Shown here: in pieces, positions 7,739 to 15,809 of the stretch
Layout: each line of letters begins with the position of its first letter
Numbering within the stretch: position 1 is the first letter of the stretch
Origin: JASEHD01 sp964471945
GTDB lineage: Bacteria; Bacteroidota; Ignavibacteria; UBA10030; SZUA-254
Direction: 5' to 3'
NCBI GenBank assembly: GCA_964471945.1
Contig: CAYYIJ010000040.1
Location: 1 to 20,857, forward strand
DNA length: 20,857 nt
Made by a program: the position numbers and the translations under genes
The notes under the pieces: generated by a model
The model's database searches: none
The model's input: only the letters and a program-made list of their open reading frames with translations
Told to the model about the DNA's origin: nothing

Positions 7739-8809
7739 ATGGAAATTTTGTTGAGTGTTCTGGTTATCTTCATAGCTGTTCTCGTTTTCTTATTCATAAA
7801 ACGTCGCCCCATCGAACAAACTCCACAGAATGATCAATCTATGATTTTAATGCAGCAGCAAGTTGAAGCAATGCGCACCGATGTTCGCAGCAGTTTACAA
7901 TTAGTAACCGAAAATGTAAATCAGCAGCTTTCATCTATCGCTCAGCAAATCCAATCGCAGACAACAACGGTGGGAGATCGGCTTGATACTGCTGCTCGCG
8001 TAATCGGTGATGTACAAAAGAATTTAGGTGAGCTCGGACAGGCCACACGGGAGATTAAAGAATTAGGACAAAGTGTATCAAAGTTAGAAGAGTTATTACA
8101 AGCACCGAAATTACGCGGCGGGTTAGGAGAATTTCTTCTTGAAGATCTGTTGAAGCAAGTTTTACCTCCACAACATTTCAAGATGCAGTATCATTTCCGT
8201 AATGGACAAACGGTTGATGCGGTTATTATGACTTCCGATCATTTAGTTCCAATCGATTCGAAATTCCCTCTCGAGAACTTCAAAAGAATACTCTCAGCAA
8301 AAAATGATGTTGAAAAGAAACCTTTTCAAAAAGCCTTCATAAATGACGTGAAGAAGCACATTGATGCTATTGCATCAAAATACATTCTTCCCGATGAAGG
8401 AACGTTCCCTTTCGCACTTATGTACATTCCTGCTGAGAATATTTATTACGAAGTCATAATAAAAGATGAATCATTTGCACAAGAAACAGGATTGTACAAT
8501 TATTCGATTAATAAAAAAGTTATTCCGGTATCCCCAAACAGTTTTTATGCATATCTACAGGTTATTGCACTTGGTTTGCGTGGAATGAAAATAGAACAAA
8601 GTGCTCGCGAAATCTTAAGATCACTTCAACATCTTCAAGGTGACATTAATAAAGTACGCGAAGTCTTTGATACGCTGGGAACTCATCTTGACAATGCACG
8701 AAAGAAATACGATGAAACCGATAAAAAATTATCAAACTTTGGAGGACGCTTAGAAAATATTGCAGAACACACAATAAATGATGAAACATCAAAACAACTA
8801 ATCCAGTAA
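7739..8809 (+). CDS. rmuC: DNA recombination protein RmuC
   Basis: A 356-residue protein of the RmuC family, thought to limit DNA inversions/rearrangements through a PD-(D/E)xK nuclease-like fold. Residues 3-21 form an N-terminal membrane anchor followed by RR. Residues about 35-115 are a Gln/Ser-rich coiled coil (VEAMRTDVRSSLQLVTENV, QSVSKLEELLQ). The RmuC domain starts at GGLGEFLLEDLLKQVLP. It contains the predicted nuclease signature in VDAVIMT...VPIDSKFPLENF (Asp, then D-S-K) and the family motif 'ALMYIPAENIYYE'. The C terminus is a second coiled coil. The start is fixed by the membrane segment and an in-frame stop just upstream (7691-7693). It leads a rightward group with the YrdC-family gene 33 bases downstream. 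Biochemical activity in the family is inferred, not proven. Confidence 0.93.
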   Translation: MEILLSVLVIFIAVLVFLFIKRRPIEQTPQNDQSMILMQQQVEAMRTDVRSSLQLVTENVNQQLSSIAQQIQSQTTTVGDRLDTAARVIGDVQKNLGELGQATREIKELGQSVSKLEELLQAPKLRGGLGEFLLEDLLKQVLPPQHFKMQYHFRNGQTVDAVIMTSDHLVPIDSKFPLENFKRILSAKNDVEKKPFQKAFINDVKKHIDAIASKYILPDEGTFPFALMYIPAENIYYEVIIKDESFAQETGLYNYSINKKVIPVSPNSFYAYLQVIALGLRGMKIEQSAREILRSLQHLQGDINKVREVFDTLGTHLDNARKKYDETDKKLSNFGGRLENIAEHTINDETSKQLIQ

Positions 8810-8842
8810 CTATTCAACTTAGATCAATGAAAGGAGAAAGTC

Positions 8843-9463
8843 ATGTTTTTAAAAATTCACCCCGAGAATCCGCAAAAGAGGCATATTCAAAAAGCAGTGG
8901 AAGCGTTAAACAACGGCGGCGTCATCATCTATCCAACCGACACGGTGTATGGAATCGGATGCAGCATTTTTAACACACGAGCAATTGAACGCATCTATCA
9001 GCTAAAGGGGCAAGATGCGAATAAACCGTTTAGTTTTGTATGCTCTGATCTTAGTCATATAAGCGAGTACGCTAAAGTTTCTACCGTCGCTTTCCGATTG
9101 ATGAAACAACTTATCCCCGGACCTTATACATTCGTTCTTCCGGCGAGTAGATTGAAACAATTACCAAAAAGCATGATATCGAAACGAAAAACAGTCGGTA
9201 TTCGTGTGCCTAATAATAAAATTTCACTCACTTTAGTTAAGGAACTGGGGCATCCGATACTAAATGCAAGCGTTACTGATGCGAATAGTAATATTTTGAA
9301 CGACCCTGAAATAATCAAAAATGAATATGAGAACAATGTTGATTTAATACTCGATGGTGGAAATAGCTTACTGGAACTCTCCACCATTCTTGATTTAACA
9401 AATGAACATCCAGTAGTTGTTCGAGAGGGAGCAGGGGATATCAGCATGTTAATTGCAGCATAG
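8843..9463 (+). CDS. Sua5/YciO/YrdC-family threonylcarbamoyl-AMP synthase-like protein
   Basis: A 206-residue cytosolic protein of the YrdC fold, which in TsaC/Sua5 makes threonylcarbamoyl-AMP for t6A modification of ANN-decoding tRNAs. A clear ribosome binding site (AAAGGAG, 8830-8836) precedes the ATG. Seen motifs: PTDTVYGIGC (31-40), 'LKGQDANKPFSFVCSDLS' with the KP(F/M)S motif, GPYTFVLPAS, TVGIRVPN, 'LNASVTD' and the final VVREGAGDIS. The 'CSDLSHISEYAKVS' wording is closest to the YciO-type subgroup. That subgroup shares the fold, but its contribution to t6A is less certain than that of TsaC, so the precise reaction is left open. It is 10 bases upstream of the membrane protein gene, in an apparent operon with rmuC. 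Confidence 0.88.
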   Translation: MFLKIHPENPQKRHIQKAVEALNNGGVIIYPTDTVYGIGCSIFNTRAIERIYQLKGQDANKPFSFVCSDLSHISEYAKVSTVAFRLMKQLIPGPYTFVLPASRLKQLPKSMISKRKTVGIRVPNNKISLTLVKELGHPILNASVTDANSNILNDPEIIKNEYENNVDLILDGGNSLLELSTILDLTNEHPVVVREGAGDISMLIAA

Positions 9464-9472
9464 TAGATTTTA

Positions 9473-9916
9473 ATGTTTATAATAAAAAATCACCGTTCGG
9501 AACGACCTTTCTGGAATATTACAAGAAATTTTTTCTACGGTCTTATCGCAGGTATAATGCTTTTAATATGGGATTATCTTTTCTCGCATTCACCCGGAAA
9601 CAACATTATCGGTTTTCTTCTATGTGGATGGAGCATTATGTATTTTGAATGGGGTAGTGACTACCTATGGTTTACTACAATTGCTACTATGATTGAAAAA
9701 CCATTTGGTTGGTTAGCATATCTCACTCGTATTCCATTCTGGTGGATTGGAGGCGGAATCGGATATACCATTGGTTTACTTATTTCGAAGAAATTAGGAT
9801 TATTTAATATTAATGAAATTCCAATTATTTTATTTTTTATATTCGGAGGAAATCTCGGTATGCTAATCCAAGCCATCCTCCAGATTCGTGTTCACCGAAT
9901 TCTAAAAACATTTTGA
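9473..9916 (+). CDS. Uncharacterised multi-span membrane protein
   Basis: 147 residues that I do not recognise as any named family. Hydrophobicity suggests three to four membrane helices: about 19-36 (NFFYGLIAGIMLLIWDYLF), 43-60 (NIIGFLLCGWSIMYFEWG), 86-106 (IPFWWIGGGIGYTIGLLI) and 116-138 (IPIILFFIFGGNLGMLIQAIL). There is a basic N terminus (NHRSERPFW) and a basic C terminus (RVHRILKTF). It is rich in Trp and Tyr. It lies 10 bases after the YrdC-family gene and 10 bases before the next small gene, so it is probably cotranscribed. No catalytic or transport signature is visible. Confidence 0.7.
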   Translation: MFIIKNHRSERPFWNITRNFFYGLIAGIMLLIWDYLFSHSPGNNIIGFLLCGWSIMYFEWGSDYLWFTTIATMIEKPFGWLAYLTRIPFWWIGGGIGYTIGLLISKKLGLFNINEIPIILFFIFGGNLGMLIQAILQIRVHRILKTF

Positions 9917-9925
9917 TAATTTATC

Positions 9926-10117
9926 ATGACAAAAATTGAACAACACAAGCTTATCGAAATATTAAGGGATTATGCACACAAAATGCGCGGGCGTGATCTC
10001 GATGATTTTGAGATGATGCGTAAACGAGACCGTGATGATGAAGATTTAGATCAGATCTCTAGGTCTCGATTATCAGACTTGTATGTAAAATATGTACCTG
10101 AGCGACTGCGCCGGTGA
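9926..10117 (+). CDS. Small highly charged protein of unknown function
   Basis: 63 residues, unknown family. The sequence is dominated by charged residues in alternating acidic and basic runs (MRGRDLDDFEMMRKRDRDDEDLDQ), then SRSRLSDLYVKYVPERLRR. It has no cysteine, signal peptide or membrane segment and is predicted mostly helical. The frame is tightly placed, 10 bases after the membrane protein and 55 bases before pfkA, with codon use like its neighbours, which favours a real gene. The D/R-rich helix could be a protein- or nucleic-acid-binding adaptor, but nothing in the sequence decides this. Confidence 0.6.
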   Translation: MTKIEQHKLIEILRDYAHKMRGRDLDDFEMMRKRDRDDEDLDQISRSRLSDLYVKYVPERLRR

Positions 10118-10172
10118 GTTTGAATGAACAGCAATAAATAAACAGTTTTCGATCAAAGATGGTATACCTCTA

Positions 10173-11264
10173 ATGGCAACAGTTATTAAACGTGTCGGTA
10201 TTTTGACGGGTGGTGGTGATTGCCCGGGTTTGAATGCAGTCATCCGCAGCATTGCAAAACCTGCTCTTACTTATATCAATGCAAAAGTAATTGGAATCCT
10301 CGATGGTTTCGAAGGTTTTGTGGAAGGACGGATACGAGAACTAACAAGGCTCGATGTTACCGGAATAGTCAATTTAGGAGGCACGATCCTGGGAACATCA
10401 AATAAAGGAGACCCATTTCATTACCCGCGTGAAGGAACATCGGGAATTACGATTACAGATTGTTCTGACATAGCCATAAATAATTATCATCAGTGGGAGC
10501 TTGATGCTCTTATTGCAATCGGTGGAGATGGAACAATGAACATCGCACATAATCTAACAAAAAGGGGAATGAATATTGTCGGCATTCCAAAAACTATCGA
10601 TAACGATCTCGATGCAACGGATATAACATTCGGTCACGATTCCGCACTTCAGGTTGCGACAGAAGCGATCGATCGACTACAAACTACTGCGTCTGCGCAT
10701 CATCGCGTAATTGTAATCGAGGTGATGGGAAGATATGCTGGGTGGATAGCATTAGGCGCAGGTGTCGCTGGCGGTGCAGATGTTATACTCATACCAGAAA
10801 TTCCTTTCAAGTGGGAAGTAGTGTTTGATTTCGTGTGGAAACGCAGCAAGGGCGCACGCTATAGCATTATCTGCGTTGCTGAGGGAGCAAAACCCGAAGG
10901 TGGGCACCATGTCATTAAGGAAAAAGATTCGAAGCGTACCGATCCGATTCGTTTAGGCGGCATCGGAGAAGTTGTTTCAGCACGAATTCAAGAAGAAACA
11001 AAAATCGAAACACGCGTTACAGTGCTTGGACATGTCCAGCGCGGCGGAAGCCCGTCCGCATTTGACCGGATTCTTGGTACTAAATTCGGTACGATGGCAC
11101 TTCAGGCAGCTTCGAGGGGAGAGTTTGGTACTATGGTAAGTCTTCGCGGTAGAGACGTTGTAACCGTCAAGCTCGAAGATGCGATTAAACATCAACGCCT
11201 TGTTCCTCTTGATTCACAACTTTTAATGGCAGCACGGGCTGTAGGTGTTTGCTTTGGAGATTAA
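10173..11264 (+). CDS. pfkA: 6-phosphofructokinase, mixed-type active site
   Basis: A 363-residue glycolytic enzyme that phosphorylates fructose 6-phosphate to the 1,6-bisphosphate. Seen: the nucleotide-site N terminus GILTGGGDCPGLNAVIR (9-25), IGGDGTM (116-122), the catalytic TIDND (141-145), EVMGRYAGW (183-191), and 'VTVLGHVQRGGSPSAFDR' near the C terminus. The two positions that separate donors are split. G120 matches the ATP-type glycine (G104 in E. coli), while K140 in PKTIDND matches the pyrophosphate-type lysine (G124 in E. coli). Group III PFKs combine G and K this way and include both ATP- and PPi-using members, so the phosphoryl donor cannot be assigned from sequence. It is the last gene of the block; a terminator candidate lies at 11448-11490. 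Confidence 0.94.
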   Translation: MATVIKRVGILTGGGDCPGLNAVIRSIAKPALTYINAKVIGILDGFEGFVEGRIRELTRLDVTGIVNLGGTILGTSNKGDPFHYPREGTSGITITDCSDIAINNYHQWELDALIAIGGDGTMNIAHNLTKRGMNIVGIPKTIDNDLDATDITFGHDSALQVATEAIDRLQTTASAHHRVIVIEVMGRYAGWIALGAGVAGGADVILIPEIPFKWEVVFDFVWKRSKGARYSIICVAEGAKPEGGHHVIKEKDSKRTDPIRLGGIGEVVSARIQEETKIETRVTVLGHVQRGGSPSAFDRILGTKFGTMALQAASRGEFGTMVSLRGRDVVTVKLEDAIKHQRLVPLDSQLLMAARAVGVCFGD

Positions 11265-11447
11265 TTATTTATTTCAGATATTTTATATTGTCGGCTAATA
11301 TGTTTTGGTGAAGATTACGAGCCATCCGAATGAGCTGCCGACATTTGTCAATATTTTGCTCACCGGATCATGATGGGCGTGGTGAGAATGGACACTCCAG
11401 CTTGTTGTTAATTGCAAAGAATCGTAATCACCAACTCTCTATGTTAG
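11265..11447. other. Non-coding stretch with nested inverted repeats
   Basis: I find no supportable gene here. There is an outer imperfect inverted repeat (TTGGTGAAGATTACGA at 11305-11320 with TCGTAATCACCAA at 11422-11434). Nested inside is CTCACC/GGTGAG (11359-11364 with 11381-11386) around a GATCATGATG core. It could be the 3' untranslated end of the pfkA transcript, a small structured RNA, or a degenerate mobile element. Confidence 0.4.
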
Positions 11448-11490
11448 AAAGCCTACCAGACTTCTCATTTCTACGCTGGTAGGCTTTATA
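11448..11490 (+). terminator. Candidate intrinsic terminator downstream of pfkA
   Basis: A perfect 12-bp inverted repeat, AAAGCCTACCAG at 11448-11459 with CTGGTAGGCTTT at 11476-11487, and a 16-base loop. The A and T ends make it usable in either direction, although the T tract after the stem is short (TTTAT). It is 184 bases beyond pfkA. Confidence 0.55.
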
Positions 11491-11495
11491 GATAC

Positions 11496-11675
11496 ATGAA
11501 TAAGAGCGTGATCAAACCTAAACCAATTATTATCGTCGGAGATTTTTGGTCCCCTCTTATAAAAACTCTAAAAACTGAATTGAATTACGATGGCATGAAA
11601 GATGTCACAAACTTTATCTCGATCGTCGGAAATCCAATAGAGTGTGTAGAACTATTAATGAACAAATTAACATGA
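11496..11675 (+). pseudogene. 3' remnant of a LOG-family (TIGR00730-like) Rossmann-fold gene
   Basis: A 59-residue frame from ATG 11496-11498 to TGA 11673-11675 reads KPKPIIIVGDFWSPLIKTLK, followed by a short linker and 'ISIVGNPIECVELL'. This matches the C-terminal third of LOG-family proteins (typical pattern 'P.ILVG..FW..LI...K..L......D...I.DDP.E....I'), which include cytokinin-nucleotide phosphoribohydrolases and relatives. The nucleotide-binding GGGxG and PGGxGT motifs that should precede it are not present upstream; the reading frame is closed at 11445-11447. I therefore read it as the tail of a gene that lost its 5' two thirds. It could not be active alone. The identification rests on this single block, so confidence is moderate. 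Confidence 0.5.
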
Positions 11676-11879
11676 GCTGTAACCTATCATAAGAAACTTT
11701 GTTAGTAATGATTCGAAGGTTTGCACAAGTATTAGATTATTTATTTCTATGCTTATTTATTTTCCCAATTACTAACGGTCTCCCGACAAGGTTTTTTAAG
11801 TCAAACTTGAAATCCATCCAAATTTTTCGTAATCTCATATAATCATATTTTTCCATTTGTATTAAAAAGGTGTCGTTAA
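11676..11879. other. Leader region of the M28 peptidase gene with 9-bp inverted repeat
   Basis: No gene is supportable. GTTAGTAAT (11701-11709) and ATTACTAAC (11768-11776) form a perfect 9-bp inverted repeat 58 bases apart. A weak promoter-like pair, TTG at 11807-11809 and TAATCTCA at 11830-11837 (20-base spacer), precedes the M28 gene. AAAAAGG at 11864-11870 is a plausible ribosome binding site. Confidence 0.35.
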
Positions 11880-13934
11880 ATGAAATATTTTATTATTATT
11901 TTACTCTTAATAACAACAATCAATTATATTTCTATCGGACAAGAGCATCGAGACCTTCTCGATCCACGAATTAGAGAAATACTGATTCAAGGACTTGATG
12001 GCGAAAAAGCAAAAGAACACGTAGTCGAGATATCGAAATTTCATCGCGTACAAGGATCGCAAGGTTACCGTGATGCCGCAAATTATGTTTTGCAAAAATT
12101 AAAAAGCTATGGGTTTTCTGAAAAAGATGCTTATATCGAATCGTTTAGAGCAGATGGTCGAACAACTTACCAGACATGGCAATCGCCATCGGGGTGGGAA
12201 GTTGAAGATGCGGAATTATCAATCATTCAACCAAACAAAGAAAAACTTGTTTCATTCAAAGAAATCCCGATGAGTTTGATGACGTACTCGAATCCTGGCA
12301 ACGTAACCGCAGAAATCATCTGGGTCGGTGAGGGTACGAACGACAGTAATTACATTGGGAAAAAAGTAAAAGATAAATTTATTCTCGCATCCGGGCTTGG
12401 CGAAGATGTCCATCGCTTAGCTGTGATTAAATATGGTGCAAAAGCAGTGATTAGTTATTTAGACGAAAAAAGGGGGAAAGAAAATCCCGATATGATTCGT
12501 TACACTGGTATTTGGCCACGTACAGAAGAATTGAAAAAAGTAACATTCGGATTCAATATATCGAATAGCCAGGGCGAAAAAATAAAGAGTTTACTCGATG
12601 CCGGTCAGAAGGTTGTAATGAATGGCTGGGTAAAAGGAAGGGGGCTTCAACCCTTCTTCATGGATGTTGTGGTTGCCCACATTCGTGGTAAAGAACGGCA
12701 CCAAGAAGAATTAATTTTTAGTGCTCACCTCGATCATCCGAAAGAATCTGCCAATGATAATGCAAGCGGTTCCGGTGCAATCCTTGACATAGCCAGAACA
12801 ATAAAAGAACTCCTCGACGGCAACAAACTACCGCCACCCAAACGCTCATTTCGATTCCTCTGGGTACCCGAATGGTATGGGACAATGGCATACATCGACT
12901 CTCATCCTGAGCTTGCCGGACCAGCAGAAGGTGGAAAATTCTTAGCGAATATCAATCTTGATATGGTCGGTGAAAATCTTGAATTGCTACATTCGAAGTT
13001 ATATATTATCCGAACTCCACATTCAGTTCCATCTTGTTTGAATGATGTCGTTGAAAATATGGCTGCGATGGTTGATAGAATGGATATCAGAACCCCGAAT
13101 GGAAGCCGATCTCAATTCAATTATCGAATCGTACCATTCAGAGGTGGAAGCGACCATATGATGTTTCTTGATCGAAAAATTCCATCTGTGATGTTATCAC
13201 ATTCAAATTATACTCATCATACAACATACGACACACCTGATAAAGTAGATCCTGTCGAGTTAGAACGTTGTGAAATGATTGCAACAGCATCACTTTGGTA
13301 CCTTGCAAATCTTTCGACTCCGCAGGGTATTGATCTTCTGGAGTATCATAGATTAAAAGCATATGGGCGCCTCGGTGAAGTAGTGCGAAAGATACGTACA
13401 TCACTAAACTCTACTTCAATTAAAGCTCTTCCGATGACTTGGGCAGAATCGGAACATTTGGGGATAACAATGATGAATCTTGAAGTCAACGCAGCAAAAT
13501 CTATTTTAACATTTAATGATGCTTTTGAAATTTTTAATCCTGTTGATTTAACTTTTTCCCATTTGGGGAAACGTTTTGAACACATGTTTATACTACCCCG
13601 CAGCTTAGCAGAAGATAGAGGATACGCTGCAGACCTCGCTCCTGATCTCAATGAACAACCCGATACACGCATCCCTATCAGATTAACACGAGGTCCTTTA
13701 GACTTTAAACTTCCTGAGACCAAGCTTCAACATAAAGAAGCAGAATGGTATCAATCGAAAGAATTTCCACTTAACGAGAATCAACGTTTTGAGCTCGTCA
13801 ATTTTATAGATGGAAAACGCACTGTTTCTGAGTGCCGTAATTTATTCATTGCAGAATATTCTTCCATTCCTGATTCGATTGTAACTAGATATTTTAATGA
13901 CCTGGTGAAAGTTGGAGTTTTAAAATGGAAGTAG
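11880..13934 (+). CDS. Secreted M28-family zinc aminopeptidase with C-terminal winged-helix-like tail
   Basis: 684 residues, exported through an N-terminal signal peptide (residues 1-20, ending ISIGQ). Residues about 40-90 are the lead-in helices (AKEHVVEISKFHRVQGSQGYRDAANYV). About 140-250 look like an inserted PA-type domain. The peptidase core follows with the M28 two-zinc ligands in order: H283 (SAHLDH), D293 (NDNASGSGA), the catalytic glutamate pair near E331 (WVPEW), D361 (NLDMVGEN) and H447 (HHTTYDTPD). It should remove N-terminal residues from peptides outside the cytoplasm. The last roughly 45 residues (FELVNFIDGKRTVSECRNLF to VGVLKWK) resemble a small winged-helix module and are separated by a linker. 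Layout resembles DUF4910-type M28 proteins. It appears monocistronic and intact. Confidence 0.88.
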   Translation: MKYFIIILLLITTINYISIGQEHRDLLDPRIREILIQGLDGEKAKEHVVEISKFHRVQGSQGYRDAANYVLQKLKSYGFSEKDAYIESFRADGRTTYQTWQSPSGWEVEDAELSIIQPNKEKLVSFKEIPMSLMTYSNPGNVTAEIIWVGEGTNDSNYIGKKVKDKFILASGLGEDVHRLAVIKYGAKAVISYLDEKRGKENPDMIRYTGIWPRTEELKKVTFGFNISNSQGEKIKSLLDAGQKVVMNGWVKGRGLQPFFMDVVVAHIRGKERHQEELIFSAHLDHPKESANDNASGSGAILDIARTIKELLDGNKLPPPKRSFRFLWVPEWYGTMAYIDSHPELAGPAEGGKFLANINLDMVGENLELLHSKLYIIRTPHSVPSCLNDVVENMAAMVDRMDIRTPNGSRSQFNYRIVPFRGGSDHMMFLDRKIPSVMLSHSNYTHHTTYDTPDKVDPVELERCEMIATASLWYLANLSTPQGIDLLEYHRLKAYGRLGEVVRKIRTSLNSTSIKALPMTWAESEHLGITMMNLEVNAAKSILTFNDAFEIFNPVDLTFSHLGKRFEHMFILPRSLAEDRGYAADLAPDLNEQPDTRIPIRLTRGPLDFKLPETKLQHKEAEWYQSKEFPLNENQRFELVNFIDGKRTVSECRNLFIAEYSSIPDSIVTRYFNDLVKVGVLKWK

Positions 13935-13997
13935 TGTGGGTATGAGTTGAACTAAGCTTAATACGAAACTGATCTGGCGGATCATCTTAGAATCATG

Positions 13998-14023
13998 GGT
14001 ACTCTTTTGGGGAGCCTTTTTTA
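13998..14023 (+). terminator. Candidate terminator after the M28 peptidase gene
   Basis: An imperfect GC-rich stem (GGTACTC ... GGGGAGCC, with one mismatch and G-T pairs) is followed by six T (14017-14022), 64 bases beyond the stop. It abuts the stop codon of the convergent PD40 gene at 14021. Confidence 0.45.
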
Positions 14024-14344
14024 TTGAACATTCATAGTGTTACCCTCCCCTTGTGTTAATTGTCTTAAACCTGTGCCGTCAATATTCATAATCCACAAGT
14101 GCCCCCCACCGGACCTTGGACATAACCCTTCCCAGTATAGAAACACAAATTTTGTTCCATCGGGACTCCGATCATATTTCCACACATAATCAGGCGATAG
14201 CTTTTGTAGACCCGAACTTATGCTGTCTACCACCGAAATAGCAGGCCATCCTGAACGGGGTTGAGAAATACAAGTTATCATATTTCCAACTGGTGAATAC
14301 TTTGGAAATTCATTATATGTTGCATACCTGTCATTTTGGTTCAA
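14021..14344 (-). pseudogene. PD40 protein, C-terminal part after the frameshift
   Basis: This is the downstream half of the gene that begins at 15368. It carries further propeller blades: NEFPKYSPVGNMITC, YDRSPDGTKFVFLYW and HLWIMNIDGTGLRQLTQGEG, the classic TolB-like 'SPDG.K..F' and 'D..G...LT' pattern. It has no signal peptide, no credible start and no ribosome site of its own. Removing one A from the AAAA run at about 14336-14339 joins it seamlessly to the upstream half (YIEP followed by NDRYATY). It stops at 14021-14023. Confidence 0.7.
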
Positions 14345-15368
14345 TGTATTTACTATCGTTGGACCAGTTAGGTTGCCCTCCTGATATTAGTTTTACTGGA
14401 TATGAACCATCAAGTCGGATTAACCAAATACCTTCCATACTTACAAAGAATGCAATAGATTTTCCGTCAGGGCTCCAGGCGGGGTATAAGTTCATTCCCC
14501 AATATGTCAATCGTCTCAAACTGCTTGTGTCAACAATTGGCGGGTCAAGACATAAAATCCTCACGGTATAAATCTGAAAATCACGCCTGTCATAAAAAGC
14601 AAGGTGTGTGCCGTCAGGACTCCATTCAGGATGACGAGCGTACCTGACTAATGGTTTCTTTACGCCGTTCTCTGCATGAACAAGCCAAACGCCTCCAAAT
14701 ATTATATCGTATTTACCATCTCCATTCTCATCAACGCTATCTGCATGCTGTGCAGCGATCCACTGGCCAGCCGGATGCCACGATGGATAATCAAAATATA
14801 TAGGCCATAATTGCGGTTCAGGTACTCCACCAGGTACATATTGAAGTTTGATAATACCCACAGATTTCGCTTTCACCCAATAACCTTTTCCCGGAATAAT
14901 TGTATCAACCAAGACTTTATTTTTTGTTGAGCCAATCATGTTCCATCCAGCTCGTACTGGCACTGTACCAATAGGCCATGCCGGACAAGCAATGATATGT
15001 ACGGTCTCTGCTTTTGCTAATTTTATCCAGTAGCCAACTTCCGGATAAAGTGTATCACATGGTACATATCTACCATTGTATTTAAAAAGTGAAGAACCCG
15101 AATTTCGAAAAAGTGAGTCCTTATGAATCCCCTTTCCGTAATTAAAATATAGAGGAAAGGAAACCATGTTCCACCCTTTTGTATGCACAACTTGGACCGT
15201 TTCCCAATCGTGGCGGTAAATATCTTGGCACAGGAGAACTGTCAACTGAGATATCACCATTATAGATATGAAGCTTCCAGAAATTTTAAAGGAATTTCGT
15301 AAAGAAAACCATTTAGCGCAGATGGACGGACAACTCATCACATGGTAAATAGTATCTTTGAGGAACAA
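14331..15368 (-). pseudogene. Secreted PD40/TolB-like propeller protein, N-terminal part, frameshifted
   Basis: 345 residues in this frame. The likely export signal is around ISIMVISQLTVLLCQ, so the annotated ATG at 15366-15368 may lie upstream of the true start. Two related modules follow: GWNMVSFPL...GYWIKL and GWNMIGSTKN...GYWVKA. Such paired modules are common in secreted proteins of Ignavibacteria. Then come WD40-like PD40 blades (YPSWHPAGQWIAA, HPEWSPDGTHLAFYD, YPAWSPDGKSIAFF, QPNWSNDSKYIEP). The frame stops at 14331-14333 in the middle of a blade, and the remaining blades continue in the neighbouring frame (14021-14344). It is either a genuine one-base frameshift or a homopolymer assembly error. 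The role is unknown, presumably a surface or secreted binding propeller. Confidence 0.75.
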
Positions 15369-15809
15369 AAAGTATCTGGAAGACCGATACCAAAAATGAC
15401 AAAATATATTTGAACATTTCTTTCCACTTCCTCTATGCCAAAGTTCTATTAAGCCAGAGGCTTACAAATAGTTGTAGCTTTTCTTAAACATTTTTATCGA
15501 TTGATTAAACGCACATTTAAAAAATATTCCCCCCCCCATCCTTTCTTATAACTTATTATATTACAACAACTTACAAAAACGTAAGAATTGTTTATTAAAT
15601 GAAATATTTTTGCATATTAATAAAATATAGTTTAACTTACTCTCACAAATTTAGAGTGAGTTAATTATATAAAAATAAATGAGGTAAAATTAAAATTAGA
15701 ACCTACAGGTAAGCCTATGGCTTAAGGAGTAAATATATTCTGAATCACGAAGAGGTGTCCTGATAAGATAGACGTGTTATAATTATGAAAATCAATTGGA
15801 GAAATAAAT
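15369..15809. other. Divergent intergenic region with dyads and a C9 tract
   Basis: No gene is supported in these 441 bases. They contain a C9 run (15529-15537), a 12-base near-perfect dyad (TTAACTTACTCT at 15632-15643 with AGAGTGAGTTAA at 15653-15664, one mismatch) and a small hairpin TAAGCC-TAT-GGCTTA (15710-15724). Promoters for the PD40 gene (leftward) and the Asp-box gene (rightward) should both lie here, but I cannot place them firmly. Confidence 0.45.

Noticed and set aside
7695..7739. 14-codon upstream frame (MDAMQQLMRFEREY) overlapping the rmuC start as TGATG
   Set aside because: Could be a coupling leader, but too short to support as a gene and without its own clear ribosome site; mentioned only with the promoter.
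7942..8181. 79-codon minus-strand frame inside rmuC
   Set aside because: Antisense to the conserved RmuC domain, low-complexity Ser/Pro/Cys composition typical of reverse-strand shadows.
11269..11325. 18-codon minus-strand frame (MARNLHQNILADNIKYLK) after pfkA
   Set aside because: No ribosome site, no homology recognised; within the structured intergenic stretch.
13346..13723. 125-codon minus-strand open frame inside the M28 peptidase gene
   Set aside because: It lies antisense to a well-supported gene with all zinc ligands, has no family resemblance and no ribosome site; a shadow frame.
15529..15537. C9 homopolymer as a phase-variable tract
   Set aside because: It is intergenic, not inside a coding frame or between obvious promoter boxes, so no switching role can be argued.
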